Assembly: GCF_002563635.1 (NCBI RefSeq)
Contig: NZ_PDIZ01000001.1
Span: 3,286,001 to 3,350,000 of the forward strand
Length of the DNA: 64,000 bases
Direction: 5' to 3'
Source of the DNA: Bacillus sp. es.036
GTDB taxonomy: Bacteria > Bacillota > Bacilli > Bacillales > Guptibacillaceae
The position numbers were made by a program, and so were the translations under genes. The notes below the pieces were generated by a model. The model saw only the letters and a program-made list of their open reading frames with translations, had not been told where the DNA came from and did no database searches. Positions 23,701-30,162 of the stretch are shown here, in pieces. The first letter of the stretch is position 1. Every line of letters begins with the position of its first letter.

Positions 23701-26290
23701 CAAATTCTGCTCGCTCATACGTATCCGTTCCGCCGCCAAGAACGTAGATGGCACGCGGCGTATCGTGAGAACCCATTAAGTTCATAAGCGCATGAAACGC
23801 TTCAGCAGGATAATCTTCCTGTACCGCCATCAGCTGCTCATTTGCACTCGCTGCATTTCCGCTTTTCAAGAAATTGAGAATGGCGCCTTCAAACCGATAA
23901 TTCATCACGGAATCATATTGATCGCCAAGGAAGTATTTCGAAGCATCATCCCATATTTCACCGAGAATAAGCGGCTCTTCCCCTTCTTTTAACGTTGCGC
24001 CAGCACCGGCCATCTCTTCAGACTTTAATTCATCACGGAACTCTCGCCAGAATTCCATATCCACTTCATTCGCTACATCAAGGCGCCAGCCGGACGCGCC
24101 ATTTGTTAACCATGATTTGGAGGCAGAATCTTTGTCGTACATAATGTAGTCCGCAAATTTTTCATTATTTAACTCGCTGTCGTAATCAACGGCATCGCCT
24201 TCAATGCTTTTGATTTCAGGAAGGGAATCGTAGCCCCACCATGCCTGGTAATCGTAACGTTCATTCCCATTTTCATCCGTTACTTTTTCATTTTTAAAAT
24301 TAAACCAGTTGTGGAAACCGTATTCGTCATTAAACGTTTGTCCCTCATCCTCCAGCTGTTTACGCGCTTCTGCTTTCGCCTCTTCTTCACTCATGCCGTC
24401 TTCATTCATCAGGTCATAAATGCGAGACCAGTATTCGTAAGCACCAACTACCTCATATTTCCCGTAGCGGTCAAAATAGATGGAGTCATCGCCAACGTGA
24501 TTAAACACGCCGTCCATAATAAGATGCATGTCACGTTTTTCGAGTTCATCCGTAAACGCTTTAAATTCTTCCGGTGTGCCAAACATCGGATCGACCGCTT
24601 TCCAATCTGTTGCATCATATTTGTGGTTTGATGCTGCCTTAGCGATTGGATTTAAATAGATCGTATTAACACCGAGTGATTGGATGTAATCGAGCTTTTG
24701 CTGAATTCCTTTAATGTCGCCACCAAAGAAATCATTGCTCCAAATCCCATCACCATCGTAGTTGGCACTATCCGAAAGCCTTGGATTATCCGGTAGCTCT
24801 CCCCAATCCTGATCTTCAATTGGCTCAGGACCACGCGCCGTTTCCTTTGCATCGTCATTGCCTTCATTTCCATTGTAGAATCGATCAGGGAAAATTTGAT
24901 ACACAACAGCTTCCTTCATCCAGTCTGGCGTTTTATATCCTGGATCAAAGACCGTTAATTGGTAGAGTTCTGCATTCGCATCCACTGCTTTTCCTGCTTC
25001 ACCCTGCTTCGTATCTTCTCCGTATTCCGCTTTAGCTGAACCATCGCGAACGATAAATTTATAGCCGTAGAGGCCTTTTTCTTCAGGCGTTACTGTCGCT
25101 TCCCAGTAATCTTTCCCGTCAGAAGTAGCGGCTTTTTCCATAGCAATCAATTTACTTGTACCTGTATTTTGATTTTTAATAGAAAGATCGGCTTTTGTTA
25201 AATCATCTTTCTTTGCTGCTAGACGTAGTGTTACGGTCTTTCCTTCTTGCACGGCACCAAATGGAGAGCGAAATGCTTCTTCCCACGAGTTATGTAGAAG
25301 ACTTTCCTTCGAAATGGCGCCATCTGATCCTTCCGCTATATAATCTGTGCTTACTTCTTTTGTTTCTGTATTAAAAAAGAACGTAACGTCTGACTTTTCA
25401 ATCACGTTTAACGTTGCATTATCTGCAGGGTAATCTTCTCCCCATGTATCTCCAAGCACGACTTTATACTCATAGTTTCCTTTAGGAACACTTGTCGAAA
25501 AGGAATAAATGTTATCATAATCGTCATCAGAGAACAGTGCAGTGGACTGTTCAGGACTCCATTCAGCCCCTGCATCAATCGCAGGTTGGATCGAACCAAC
25601 AAGTCGTGGTTGTTTATCTATCGTCACCGGCGTATAGGTCGTTGAGTTCGCAATGGCGTGCGTTCCATCATGATAATAAAACGTCACTTTCGTTTTTTCA
25701 TCTAGCGTTAGTTTCAGATTATTCGCACCATCTCCATAGCTTTCTCCCCACGATTGGTTGATTGCTACTTTATACTCATAAGTCCCAGCTGGGAGCTCAC
25801 CAGAGAATTCATAAAACCCTTCTCCTTTTGCTTCCATCTTTGTTTCCTCAGACGCTGGATCCCATTCACCCGCAGCTCCAAGCTCTTCCTGCAAATCACC
25901 GACAAGGGTAACAATCCGTTCATCTGTCGTCTCACCAATTGTAAACGTACTGTTATCGCTACCATTCGGATTTAAAGGATCTTTCATCCATTCATCCCCT
26001 ACGATAAATTTGTACTGATGAAGTCCATCGGATAAATCATCTACCGTTAACTTCCAGACACCCTCTACCTTCTCGAGCGGTAGCGCTCCTTCCTGCCAAT
26101 TTGTGAAATCACCGGCTACAAGAACCGATTCCTCGCTCCCATCTCCTTCGAAAATAAACGTTGCAGACGTTCCATCAATAATAGGACTACTAGCTGCCTT
26201 CACTGTTCCTGGAATAGCCCCAGCAAGCAGTTGTATAACAAGAATAATGACGAGTGACAGTGAAAGTTTTCTTCGATTACCCCTTTTCAT
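20774..26290 (-). CDS. secreted GH13 amylase/pullulanase-type enzyme with starch-binding modules and three CWB2 repeats
   Basis: The ATG at 26290 follows GGGGGAAAAGG; an in-frame ATG 18 codons upstream has no such site. The 1838-residue protein has a signal peptide (MKRGNRRKLSLSLVIILV to about residue 33), a CBM48/AMPK-like module (about 38-110), two pullulanase-type starch-binding modules (GEWDPASEET and GAEWSPEQST), and an N-terminal amylase domain. The GH13 barrel (about 460-960) has VVYQIFPDRF, DGVFNHVG, GWRLDVANEVD (nucleophile Asp near 734), GEIWDD (acid Glu near 775) and GSHDTPR (Asp near 841). Two Fn3 domains, a CBM20-like region and a bacterial Ig-like segment follow, with CWB2 repeats from about 1553. 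It hydrolyses starch or related glucans at the cell surface. Two CcpA-type sites lie upstream. Confidence 0.9.
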   Translation of the reverse strand: MKRGNRRKLSLSLVIILVIQLLAGAIPGTVKAASSPIIDGTSATFIFEGDGSEESVLVAGDFTNWQEGALPLEKVEGVWKLTVDDLSDGLHQYKFIVGDEWMKDPLNPNGSDNSTFTIGETTDERIVTLVGDLQEELGAAGEWDPASEETKMEAKGEGFYEFSGELPAGTYEYKVAINQSWGESYGDGANNLKLTLDEKTKVTFYYHDGTHAIANSTTYTPVTIDKQPRLVGSIQPAIDAGAEWSPEQSTALFSDDDYDNIYSFSTSVPKGNYEYKVVLGDTWGEDYPADNATLNVIEKSDVTFFFNTETKEVSTDYIAEGSDGAISKESLLHNSWEEAFRSPFGAVQEGKTVTLRLAAKKDDLTKADLSIKNQNTGTSKLIAMEKAATSDGKDYWEATVTPEEKGLYGYKFIVRDGSAKAEYGEDTKQGEAGKAVDANAELYQLTVFDPGYKTPDWMKEAVVYQIFPDRFYNGNEGNDDAKETARGPEPIEDQDWGELPDNPRLSDSANYDGDGIWSNDFFGGDIKGIQQKLDYIQSLGVNTIYLNPIAKAASNHKYDATDWKAVDPMFGTPEEFKAFTDELEKRDMHLIMDGVFNHVGDDSIYFDRYGKYEVVGAYEYWSRIYDLMNEDGMSEEEAKAEARKQLEDEGQTFNDEYGFHNWFNFKNEKVTDENGNERYDYQAWWGYDSLPEIKSIEGDAVDYDSELNNEKFADYIMYDKDSASKSWLTNGASGWRLDVANEVDMEFWREFRDELKSEEMAGAGATLKEGEEPLILGEIWDDASKYFLGDQYDSVMNYRFEGAILNFLKSGNAASANEQLMAVQEDYPAEAFHALMNLMGSHDTPRAIYVLGGGTDTYERAEFDPNYDHELGVQRLKLAAVLQMGYPGAPTIYYGDEAGVTGSKDPDDRRTYPWGDENTDLIEHYQAAGAIRTENADLLAYGKLTTLHADGDVYAFARTNEDGAAIIAVNRGTKVETIDLDVKDVVKNKISFTDGLANDYSVSVKDGKVSVTIPAMTGRMLIADQGQNFELPKAPTDLTVATGEGSATLSWTGDAAKYKVYRSTLQGAMYEEVDVTEGNDLTVDGLTNGQAYYFAITAVDEDGNESVKVETTEPTIPHIEWKEGKFEISSVTATLDQVLDLANTFAIEAGVKIDGATETDLAQGLVGKLQVKQGDGDWQESKAIYTGQDGAFNKFKADFRPIEKGTYTYRLAFSTDRGATWKTTNTEEVTFTQNEDDTKAPADAVKLEEPLKESGQVTLNWKLDGADGAYLLAVERNGETLELIENAETTTYTDFAVQNGKTYTYRIVAYDQAGNQKASNEVKVTPDIVMVDVTFKVHAPDDTPLSAKVTMPGDQNGWSTSAWEMSRNGAVSPDWEIQKSFPEGTILTYKYVKGESWEQEGLADHTRNDKSDDDVSYYGYGAEGTDLKVTVTNQGSNKMVVQDEILRWIDMPVVVTSPENGAVVEGDTVTFKGNAIKEGNLTINGEKVAVNEDMTFTHEVTLENGENEIPITIEPSEENKTAIFNNDGGAIGKNTKKYTWKVTSDAGEAEAKEPLRLFGDDRYATAVEISKAGWEKADTVVIARGDNFADALAGAPLAYKVDAPILLTREKGLDKSVINEIKRLGAKKAIILGGTSAVPKFIAYQLEGLDLKVKRIYGEDRFETAANIQASLGGSPDKAVVANGMDFPDALSAASYAAENGYPILFTKQDQVPKATEVALRSVDQTIVAGGEAVISKNAFSELPDATRYAGENRFGTAASIATELNPSPHVFVATGMDFADALTGSVLAAKQDAAMLLVKPNELPAETSEAIKELKADSYTILGGESAVSNEVVEGLK

Positions 26291-26313
26291 CCTTTTCCCC
26301 CTTAACGAAAATG

Positions 26314-26327
26314 TGAAACCGTTTGCA
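26314..26327 (-). promoter_or_regulatory. catabolite-responsive element (cre) upstream of the amylase gene
   Basis: TGAAACCGTTTGCA matches the CcpA consensus TGWAANCGNTNWCA at 13 of 14 positions. It lies 24 bases upstream of the amylase start codon, within the leader or promoter, a position that would give carbon catabolite repression. Confidence 0.75.
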
Positions 26328-26388
26328 CAAAACGATAAAAACAAGGAAATCGCTTGTCTTTAAAAATAAACCAACGATTCCATCATTT

Positions 26389-26402
26389 AGCAAACGCTTT
26401 CA
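26389..26402 (-). promoter_or_regulatory. second cre-like site upstream of the amylase gene
   Basis: AGCAAACGCTTTCA (TGAAAGCGTTTGCT on minus) matches the cre consensus at about 12 of 14 positions, about 100 bases upstream of the start codon. Confidence 0.55.
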
Positions 26403-26456
26403 CTCTTTATTTTGTCACAGGTTTTAAAAGGAATCAACTATTTTTAGAATATTGTT

Positions 26457-26843
26457 TCATTTCTCATATAGTTCAATTGGCAGACCGTCTGGATCTGCGA
26501 AAAAGGTAAAGCGCTTGTTTGTGAGCTCATCCACTCTTGTGTTTTCAAGTGATGAAACGCCTTTTTCCTTAAGGTGTTGCACCGCCTCATCAAGATCCGT
26601 TACTTCAAACGCCACGTGCCTTAAACCTCTCGCTTCAGGGTAACTCGGTCTCTCAGGGGCGTTCGGAAAAGAAAACAATTCAATTTGAGTATGTTCCCCT
26701 ACAGCTAAATCGAGTTTGTACGAATTTCGTTCTTTTCGATACGTTTCTTCGATAACTGTTAATCCCAGGGTATTCGTATAAAATTCTTTGGATCGTTCAT
26801 AATCTGAGCAAATAACAGCCACATGATGGACTTTTGTAAACAT
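26457..26843 (-). CDS. VOC/glyoxalase-family protein (YwkD-like)
   Basis: The 128-residue protein has a beta-alpha-beta-beta-beta repeat typical of the vicinal oxygen chelate superfamily. It shows VHHVAVICSDYERSKEFYTNTLGL at the N-terminus and RHVAFEVTDLDEAVQHL plus FADPDGLPIELYE at the C-terminus. Candidate metal ligands are the His of HHVA, the Glu of TQIELF, the His of RHVAF and the final Glu of IELYE. It resembles B. subtilis YwkD and other lactoylglutathione-lyase-like proteins; the substrate is not predictable. The ATG at 26843 has AGAGG eight bases upstream. It is followed leftward by the amylase promoter region. Confidence 0.82.
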   Translation of the reverse strand: MFTKVHHVAVICSDYERSKEFYTNTLGLTVIEETYRKERNSYKLDLAVGEHTQIELFSFPNAPERPSYPEARGLRHVAFEVTDLDEAVQHLKEKGVSSLENTRVDELTNKRFTFFADPDGLPIELYEK

Positions 26844-26894
26844 TTTCATCACCTCTGTTCCACGATAGTCCCGAGATGCTCTAACGTCAATAAG

Positions 26895-26919
26895 AAAACC
26901 TGACTCAACGCCAGGTTTT
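26895..26919 (-). terminator. intrinsic terminator of the SDR gene
   Basis: AAAACCTG (26895-26902) / CAGGTTTT (26912-26919). Read leftward it is followed by CTTATT. Confidence 0.75.
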
Positions 26920-26923
26920 TCTT

Positions 26924-27691
26924 TTATAATAGCGATTCTGCTCCATCTACAAACATCGCTGTGCCTGTCACATGACTGGATGCTTCCGAAGCTAAAAAGT
27001 AAACCACATCCGCTACTTGCTCTGAAGAGCCTGGCTTTTGCTCAAGAGGATGACTTCCTTCAGGATATTCGACAGGGATTTCGATGTCTTCCACACTTTC
27101 TTTTTTATCGGTATTCTGATCAATGTTTGTTTCAATCGCACCAGGACAAATCGCGTTAACGCGAATGCGATACTGAGCCAGTTCAAGCGCAGCCATTTTC
27201 ATAAAAGCCACTTGTCCTGCTTTGGACGTACTGTAGGCAGACATGCCGAAGTTTGAGAAGGTGCGATTCCCATTGATGGAGCTTGTGATAACGATACTCC
27301 CACCGCTTTCTTTCATATAAGGAATCACATGCTTTACCATTAAAAACGTACTTCGCAAGTTTGTTTCAATCGTTTGATCCCACTCCTCTACCTTCATTTC
27401 TTCAATTGGATTGAGCGTTCCGTTAATCCCGGCATTATTGAAAAGAATATCAATGCGTCCCCATTCGCTCACAACTTGCTTTAATCCGTATGTAACCCGT
27501 TCTTCGTCGGAAACGTCCACATCAAGTACTAATGCTTCACCCCCGTCATTAATAATTTCTTCCTTCACTTGTTCTGCACGACTTTCTTTTAAATCAAATA
27601 AACAAACGCGAATCCCTTCTTTCGCCATTCGCTTAGCTGTCGCTTCTCCAATGCCAGAACCTCCACCTGTAATCACTGCCACCTTGTTCAT
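26924..27691 (-). CDS. short-chain dehydrogenase/reductase
   Basis: A classical SDR of 255 residues. The NAD(P)-binding motif is TGGGSGIGEATA at the N-terminus, NNAGIN lies near 85, and the catalytic residues are Ser in VITSSINGN and Tyr/Lys in AYSTSKAG. An Asp at the end of beta strand 2 (LFDLKES) suggests NAD rather than NADP. The C-terminal VTGTAMFVDGAESLL matches the 3-oxoacyl-ACP reductase/alcohol dehydrogenase-like group. The internal ATG at 27691 is eight bases from AGGAGG, better than the ATG at 27697. The physiological substrate is unknown. Confidence 0.88.
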   Translation of the reverse strand: MNKVAVITGGGSGIGEATAKRMAKEGIRVCLFDLKESRAEQVKEEIINDGGEALVLDVDVSDEERVTYGLKQVVSEWGRIDILFNNAGINGTLNPIEEMKVEEWDQTIETNLRSTFLMVKHVIPYMKESGGSIVITSSINGNRTFSNFGMSAYSTSKAGQVAFMKMAALELAQYRIRVNAICPGAIETNIDQNTDKKESVEDIEIPVEYPEGSHPLEQKPGSSEQVADVVYFLASEASSHVTGTAMFVDGAESLL

Positions 27692-27758
27692 GTTCATAAC
27701 CTCCTTTTTTCTGCTATTCCCGCTGCTACGTTTTTTTAGACCGTTTTTTGAAAATAAA

Positions 27759-27780
27759 AAGAGACCTGCATAGGCCTCTT
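27759..27780 (-). terminator. intrinsic terminator of the acidic lipoprotein gene
   Basis: AAGAGACCT (27759-27767) / AGGCCTCTT (27772-27780) with one wobble. Read leftward it is followed by TTTTTATTTTC. It overlaps the stop codon. Confidence 0.7.
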
Positions 27781-28072
27781 ATTGCTGATCTTCCGTTTCA
27801 TCATTCGGCTGCTTCTCGGCGTCGTCCATATCGCCTTCCTCCATGTTGCCATCTTCATCTTGATCGCCTTCTTGGTTCCCATCCTGATTCATCGTATCGT
27901 CATCTTCTTCATCAATTGTTCCATCGTCTTCATTCACATTCTCTTCATCCTCAGGCGTATTCTCCTGCATTTCTGGATCTTCAACGGGACCTTCTTCTTC
28001 ATTTGCATTGGAGCATGCTGCAATGTTCAACGCAAGTAAACAAGTAACTAGTGATAGCATCCACTTTTTCAA
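27779..28072 (-). CDS. small highly acidic lipoprotein
   Basis: The 97-residue precursor starts at TTG 28072, seven bases after AAGGAGG. A lipoprotein signal peptide (KKWMLSLVTCLLALNIAAC) has its lipobox cysteine about residue 20. The mature part is almost entirely Asp, Glu, Asn, Gln, Gly and Met with no predicted fold (for example NEEEGPVEDPEMQEN). It would be a disordered, strongly negative surface lipoprotein. No family is recognised; similar low-complexity lipoproteins occur in many Bacillaceae. It is monocistronic. Confidence 0.65.
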   Translation of the reverse strand: MKKWMLSLVTCLLALNIAACSNANEEEGPVEDPEMQENTPEDEENVNEDDGTIDEEDDDTMNQDGNQEGDQDEDGNMEEGDMDDAEKQPNDETEDQQ

Positions 28073-28418
28073 AATAACTCCTCCTTGTAGCCGTAATAGT
28101 GGTATTTTTGCCATCTCTTTGAAAAATATGTATCCATGAAACCACCGTCTGCAGATGAGGATAAATTAAGCCGCTTTTTTACAAAAATAGTCATAAATAA
28201 TTGTTATTTTTTACAATTTTCTACACCTTTCGTAGGTTAAATGTCCTATGATGAAAGAAGTTATTTTCGTTAGCATTCGTTAATCGTACAACGTATCCTC
28301 CAGAAAAGGGCAACTATTTTTGAAAAAAAGTAGACGCAAAGTAAACAGATCTAAGGAAGTTGTTATTGGAGCTTCTACGATGGCTGAACTACCTGGAATG
28401 AATTGAAGGAGGAGTTAC
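28073..28418. other. gene-free leader region between the acidic lipoprotein and sinI
   Basis: This 346-base A/T-rich stretch separates two divergent genes and must hold both promoters. No confident minus-10/minus-35 pair, riboswitch or repeat was seen. No GTTCT-type SinR boxes occur here, unlike the two sinR promoters. Confidence 0.5.
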
Positions 28419-28538
28419 ATGGGCGTACATACGGAGGAAAAACTTGATGAAGAATGGGTTGCACTAATCATTGAAGCGAAAGAACTTGGCATGGATATTA
28501 ACGAAATTAAATCATTTCTTCATCAAAATGGAAAGTAA
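28419..28538 (+). CDS. sinI: SinI-like anti-repressor (copy 1)
   Basis: A 39-residue protein with GAAGGAGG upstream of its ATG. The block LDEEWVALIIEAKELGMDINEIKSFL aligns with B. subtilis SinI (LDQEWVELMVEAKEANISPEEIRKYL), the helix pair that binds SinR and breaks the SinR tetramer. The C-terminal tail of B. subtilis SinI is absent. It is followed by a terminator hairpin and then sinR copy 1, the same order as the B. subtilis sin operon. Expected role: antagonist of the adjacent SinR in matrix/motility/sporulation decisions. Confidence 0.88.
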   Translation: MGVHTEEKLDEEWVALIIEAKELGMDINEIKSFLHQNGK

Positions 28539-28542
28539 CTTT

Positions 28543-28576
28543 AACGAAAGCGGCATTGCATTATGCCGCTTTCGTT
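28543..28576 (+). terminator. terminator between sinI and sinR copy 1
   Basis: A perfect 14-bp stem AACGAAAGCGGCAT (28543-28556), six-base loop, ATGCCGCTTTCGTT (28563-28576), then CTATTTA. It separates sinI expression from sinR, which has its own promoter immediately downstream. The last bases overlap the operator at 28574. Confidence 0.8.
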
Positions 28577-28608
28577 CTATTTACGGAACAAAAACATACT
28601 GGTATAAT
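28574..28608 (+). promoter_or_regulatory. sinR copy 1 promoter with operator over the -35
   Basis: The minus-35 is TTTACG (28580-28585), the spacer is 17 bases, and the minus-10 is a perfect TATAAT (28603-28608). The inverted repeat GTTCTATTTACGGAAC (28574-28589) covers the minus-35. Its half-sites resemble the SinR box GTTCTYT. The same element occurs at the second sinR gene. Confidence 0.75.
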
Positions 28609-28624
28609 TAAGAATAGAAAGAAT

Positions 28625-28633
28625 TTTGTCGAA
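28625..28633 (+). promoter_or_regulatory. Spo0A-box-like sequence in the sinR copy 1 leader
   Basis: TTTGTCGAA matches the Spo0A-box core TGTCGAA exactly. It lies 16 bases downstream of the minus-10 and 18 bases before the start codon, where binding would tend to block transcription. Chance matches are possible. Confidence 0.4.
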
Positions 28634-28650
28634 GAATCGGAGGGTTGAAC

Positions 28651-28986
28651 GTGATCGGGGAAGAAGTTAAAAAATATCGTTTACGCAAAGGATTATCACT
28701 TTCAGAATTAGCAGAACGCGCCAACGTCGCGAAATCGTATTTAAGTTCCATTGAACGAAATATACAATCTAATCCCTCTATTCAATTTTTAGATAAAATA
28801 TCGAATGTTTTGGACGTTTCAGTCGAAGTACTTCTTCAAGGGGATGATCCGATTCACCAAAATGAATTAGACGCTGAATGGAAGAAGTTAGTGAAAGAAG
28901 CGATGGAATCAGGTGTAAGTAAAGATCAATTCAAGGAATTTCTTGAATTTAATAAATGGCGCGCAAAGCAGGGGCCTCATCAATAA
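28651..28986 (+). CDS. sinR: SinR-like repressor (copy 1)
   Basis: GTG start at 28651, six bases after GGAGGG (an upstream TTG is too close). The 111-residue protein begins MIGEEVKKYRLRKGLSLSEL. It has the XRE-type helix-turn-helix (LSELAERANVAKSYLSSIERN, residues about 17-37) nearly identical to B. subtilis SinR, and the C-terminal SinI-interaction helices (LDAEWKKLVKEAMESGVSKDQFKEFLEF). It would repress biofilm-matrix genes and form SinR-SinI heterodimers. It sits in a sinI-sinR arrangement with an internal promoter and ends at a terminator. Confidence 0.93.
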   Translation: MIGEEVKKYRLRKGLSLSELAERANVAKSYLSSIERNIQSNPSIQFLDKISNVLDVSVEVLLQGDDPIHQNELDAEWKKLVKEAMESGVSKDQFKEFLEFNKWRAKQGPHQ

Positions 28987-28996
28987 AGTGTCACGC

Positions 28997-29024
28997 AAGA
29001 GCCGACACCTTTTGGTAGGCTCTT
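28997..29024 (+). terminator. intrinsic terminator of sinR copy 1
   Basis: AAGAGCC (28997-29003) / GGCTCTT (29018-29024) followed by ATTTCATTTTT. Confidence 0.7.
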
Positions 29025-29109
29025 ATTTCATTTTTAAATAAGGTCACGCAAGCACAAATCTAGCGAGTAAACCGGGGAAGCTTAATTAAACCTTATGGTC
29101 CTTTTCCCA

Positions 29110-29379
29110 TCACTCATCATGAGGCGAAATGGTTTGGTTTTTAATAATTTTACTTAGTTCCTCATACATCTTTTGTTCATCCTCAACCAGTCCCTTGATG
29201 TCCTGATCTTTATATTCGAGACTGTGAATTTTCTCTAGAATAAAAGGCAGATCACAGTTTCCTTTATACTCATCGTTAATGTAGAGCTTGGCGATTTGTT
29301 CATCAACCGCAATCACTTTGATTCTTTTCCCTAGTATATAGGATACAAACGTCCCCTCACCTAACTTAATCACCATCAT
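29110..29379 (-). CDS. unknown 89-residue protein coupled to sinI copy 2
   Basis: I do not recognise this protein. It has an N-terminal beta-rich part (GEGTFVSYILGKRIKVIAVDEQIAKLYIND) and a C-terminal charged helix (LVEDEQKMYEELSKIIKNQ), with no signal or membrane segment. Its Shine-Dalgarno AGGAGG overlaps the stop codon of sinI copy 2, indicating translational coupling. ATG 29379 is only one base from that site, so ATG 29376 or GTG 29373 may be the real start. Being co-expressed with an anti-repressor, it could modulate SinI/SinR; that is speculation. Confidence 0.7.
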   Translation of the reverse strand: MMVIKLGEGTFVSYILGKRIKVIAVDEQIAKLYINDEYKGNCDLPFILEKIHSLEYKDQDIKGLVEDEQKMYEELSKIIKNQTISPHDE

Positions 29380-29385
29380 TCCTCC

Positions 29386-29508
29386 TTACTTTTTTGAGGA
29401 ATTGATTAAAAACCGCTTCACTTCCTCCTTAGACAAACCTATATTTCTTGCGATTGACATAAGGGTCACCCAATCCTGATCCAATTTTTCGTCAGTATAC
29501 GTTCTCAT
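29386..29508 (-). CDS. SinI-like anti-repressor (copy 2)
   Basis: A 40-residue protein beginning MRTYTDEKLDQDWVTLM. The block LDQDWVTLM, then ARNIGLSKEEVKRFLIN, aligns with the SinR-binding helices of B. subtilis SinI. It runs opposite to the second sinR gene, from which it is separated by a 309-base intergenic region containing GTTCTTT boxes. In B. subtilis the SinI paralogue SlrA acts in the same network, so this may be its equivalent. It is the first gene of a two-gene operon with the 89-residue unknown. Confidence 0.85.
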   Translation of the reverse strand: MRTYTDEKLDQDWVTLMSIARNIGLSKEEVKRFLINSSKK

Positions 29509-29550
29509 TCCCCATCCCCCTTATCAAATTCAGCAATAACCGACACTAAT

Positions 29551-29569
29551 AAAGAACCTTTTGTTCTTT
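29551..29569. promoter_or_regulatory. inverted pair of SinR-type boxes upstream of sinI copy 2
   Basis: AAAGAAC (29551-29557) and GTTCTTT (29563-29569) are exact matches to the SinR box GTTCTYT in inverted orientation with a five-base gap. They lie 43-61 bases upstream of the sinI copy 2 start codon, a position suited to repression of that operon by SinR. Confidence 0.65.
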
Positions 29570-29746
29570 ATTTAGAATGTACATCTAATATAGTCTTATT
29601 TTGGAAGATTAAAAAGAGTGAAAATTCTTTATTTTTAGCTGTATTTTTGGATAAACTTTCTATTTTCTAACAAATCCTCTACTATTCTTAATTTTTCACA
29701 ATTTTATATTTCTTCCTATCGTTTATTTTTAAAATCTATGACTTTT

Positions 29747-29781
29747 GTTCTGTTTACAGAACAAACTGTTCTTGATAAAAT
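29747..29781 (+). promoter_or_regulatory. sinR copy 2 promoter with operator over the -35
   Basis: GTTCTGTTTACAGAAC (29747-29762) is an inverted repeat that contains the minus-35 TTTACA (29753-29758). Seventeen bases on is TAAAAT (29776-29781). A third GTTCT box lies at 29768-29772 in the spacer. The layout is the same as at sinR copy 1. Confidence 0.75.
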
Positions 29782-29817
29782 TAACTCATTAAATAATGAT
29801 AAAGTCGAGGTAAAGGG

Positions 29818-30159
29818 ATGATCGGTGAAAAAATTAAACTTTATCGAAATAGAATGGGATTGTCTTTGACAGAATTAGCGAAGCGGGCAGGGGTAGCAAA
29901 GTCTTATTTAAGTTCCATCGAGCGAAATCAACAAGCAAATCCTTCTATTCAATTTCTTGAAAAAATCGCAGCGGAACTTAAAGTGCCGATTGAGGTATTC
30001 ATTCTTGAAGAAGATCATGAGGAACCTGCGCTTGATACGGAATGGAAAGAATTGATCGAAGAGGCTATGCGCTCTGGCATTACAAAAGAAGACTTTGCGG
30101 ATTATTTAGAGTTTAAAAAGTGGCAATTGCATCACGGAAAAAGCGAGCCGGAAAAATAG
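29818..30159 (+). CDS. SinR-like repressor (copy 2)
   Basis: The 113-residue protein begins MIGEKIKLYRNRMGLSLTEL and has the same helix-turn-helix (AKRAGVAKSYLSSIERNQQANPSIQFLEK) as copy 1, so it should recognise the same DNA. The C-terminal interaction domain (LDTEWKELIEEAMRSGITKEDFADYLEFKKW) is intact but diverged from copy 1. B. subtilis has SlrR as a longer SinR paralogue (about 152 residues); this one is SinR-sized. It lies divergent to sinI copy 2 and ends just before a bidirectional terminator. Confidence 0.92.
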   Translation: MIGEKIKLYRNRMGLSLTELAKRAGVAKSYLSSIERNQQANPSIQFLEKIAAELKVPIEVFILEEDHEEPALDTEWKELIEEAMRSGITKEDFADYLEFKKWQLHHGKSEPEK

Positions 30160-30162
30160 AAA

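Noticed and set aside
28985-29013. AAAGTGTC...GACACCTTTT after sinR copy 1 as another hairpin 1
   Set aside because: It lacks the second C/G pairs, the TTGTCTTT spacer and hairpin 2; the competing AAGAGCC/GGCTCTT terminator explains the sequence.
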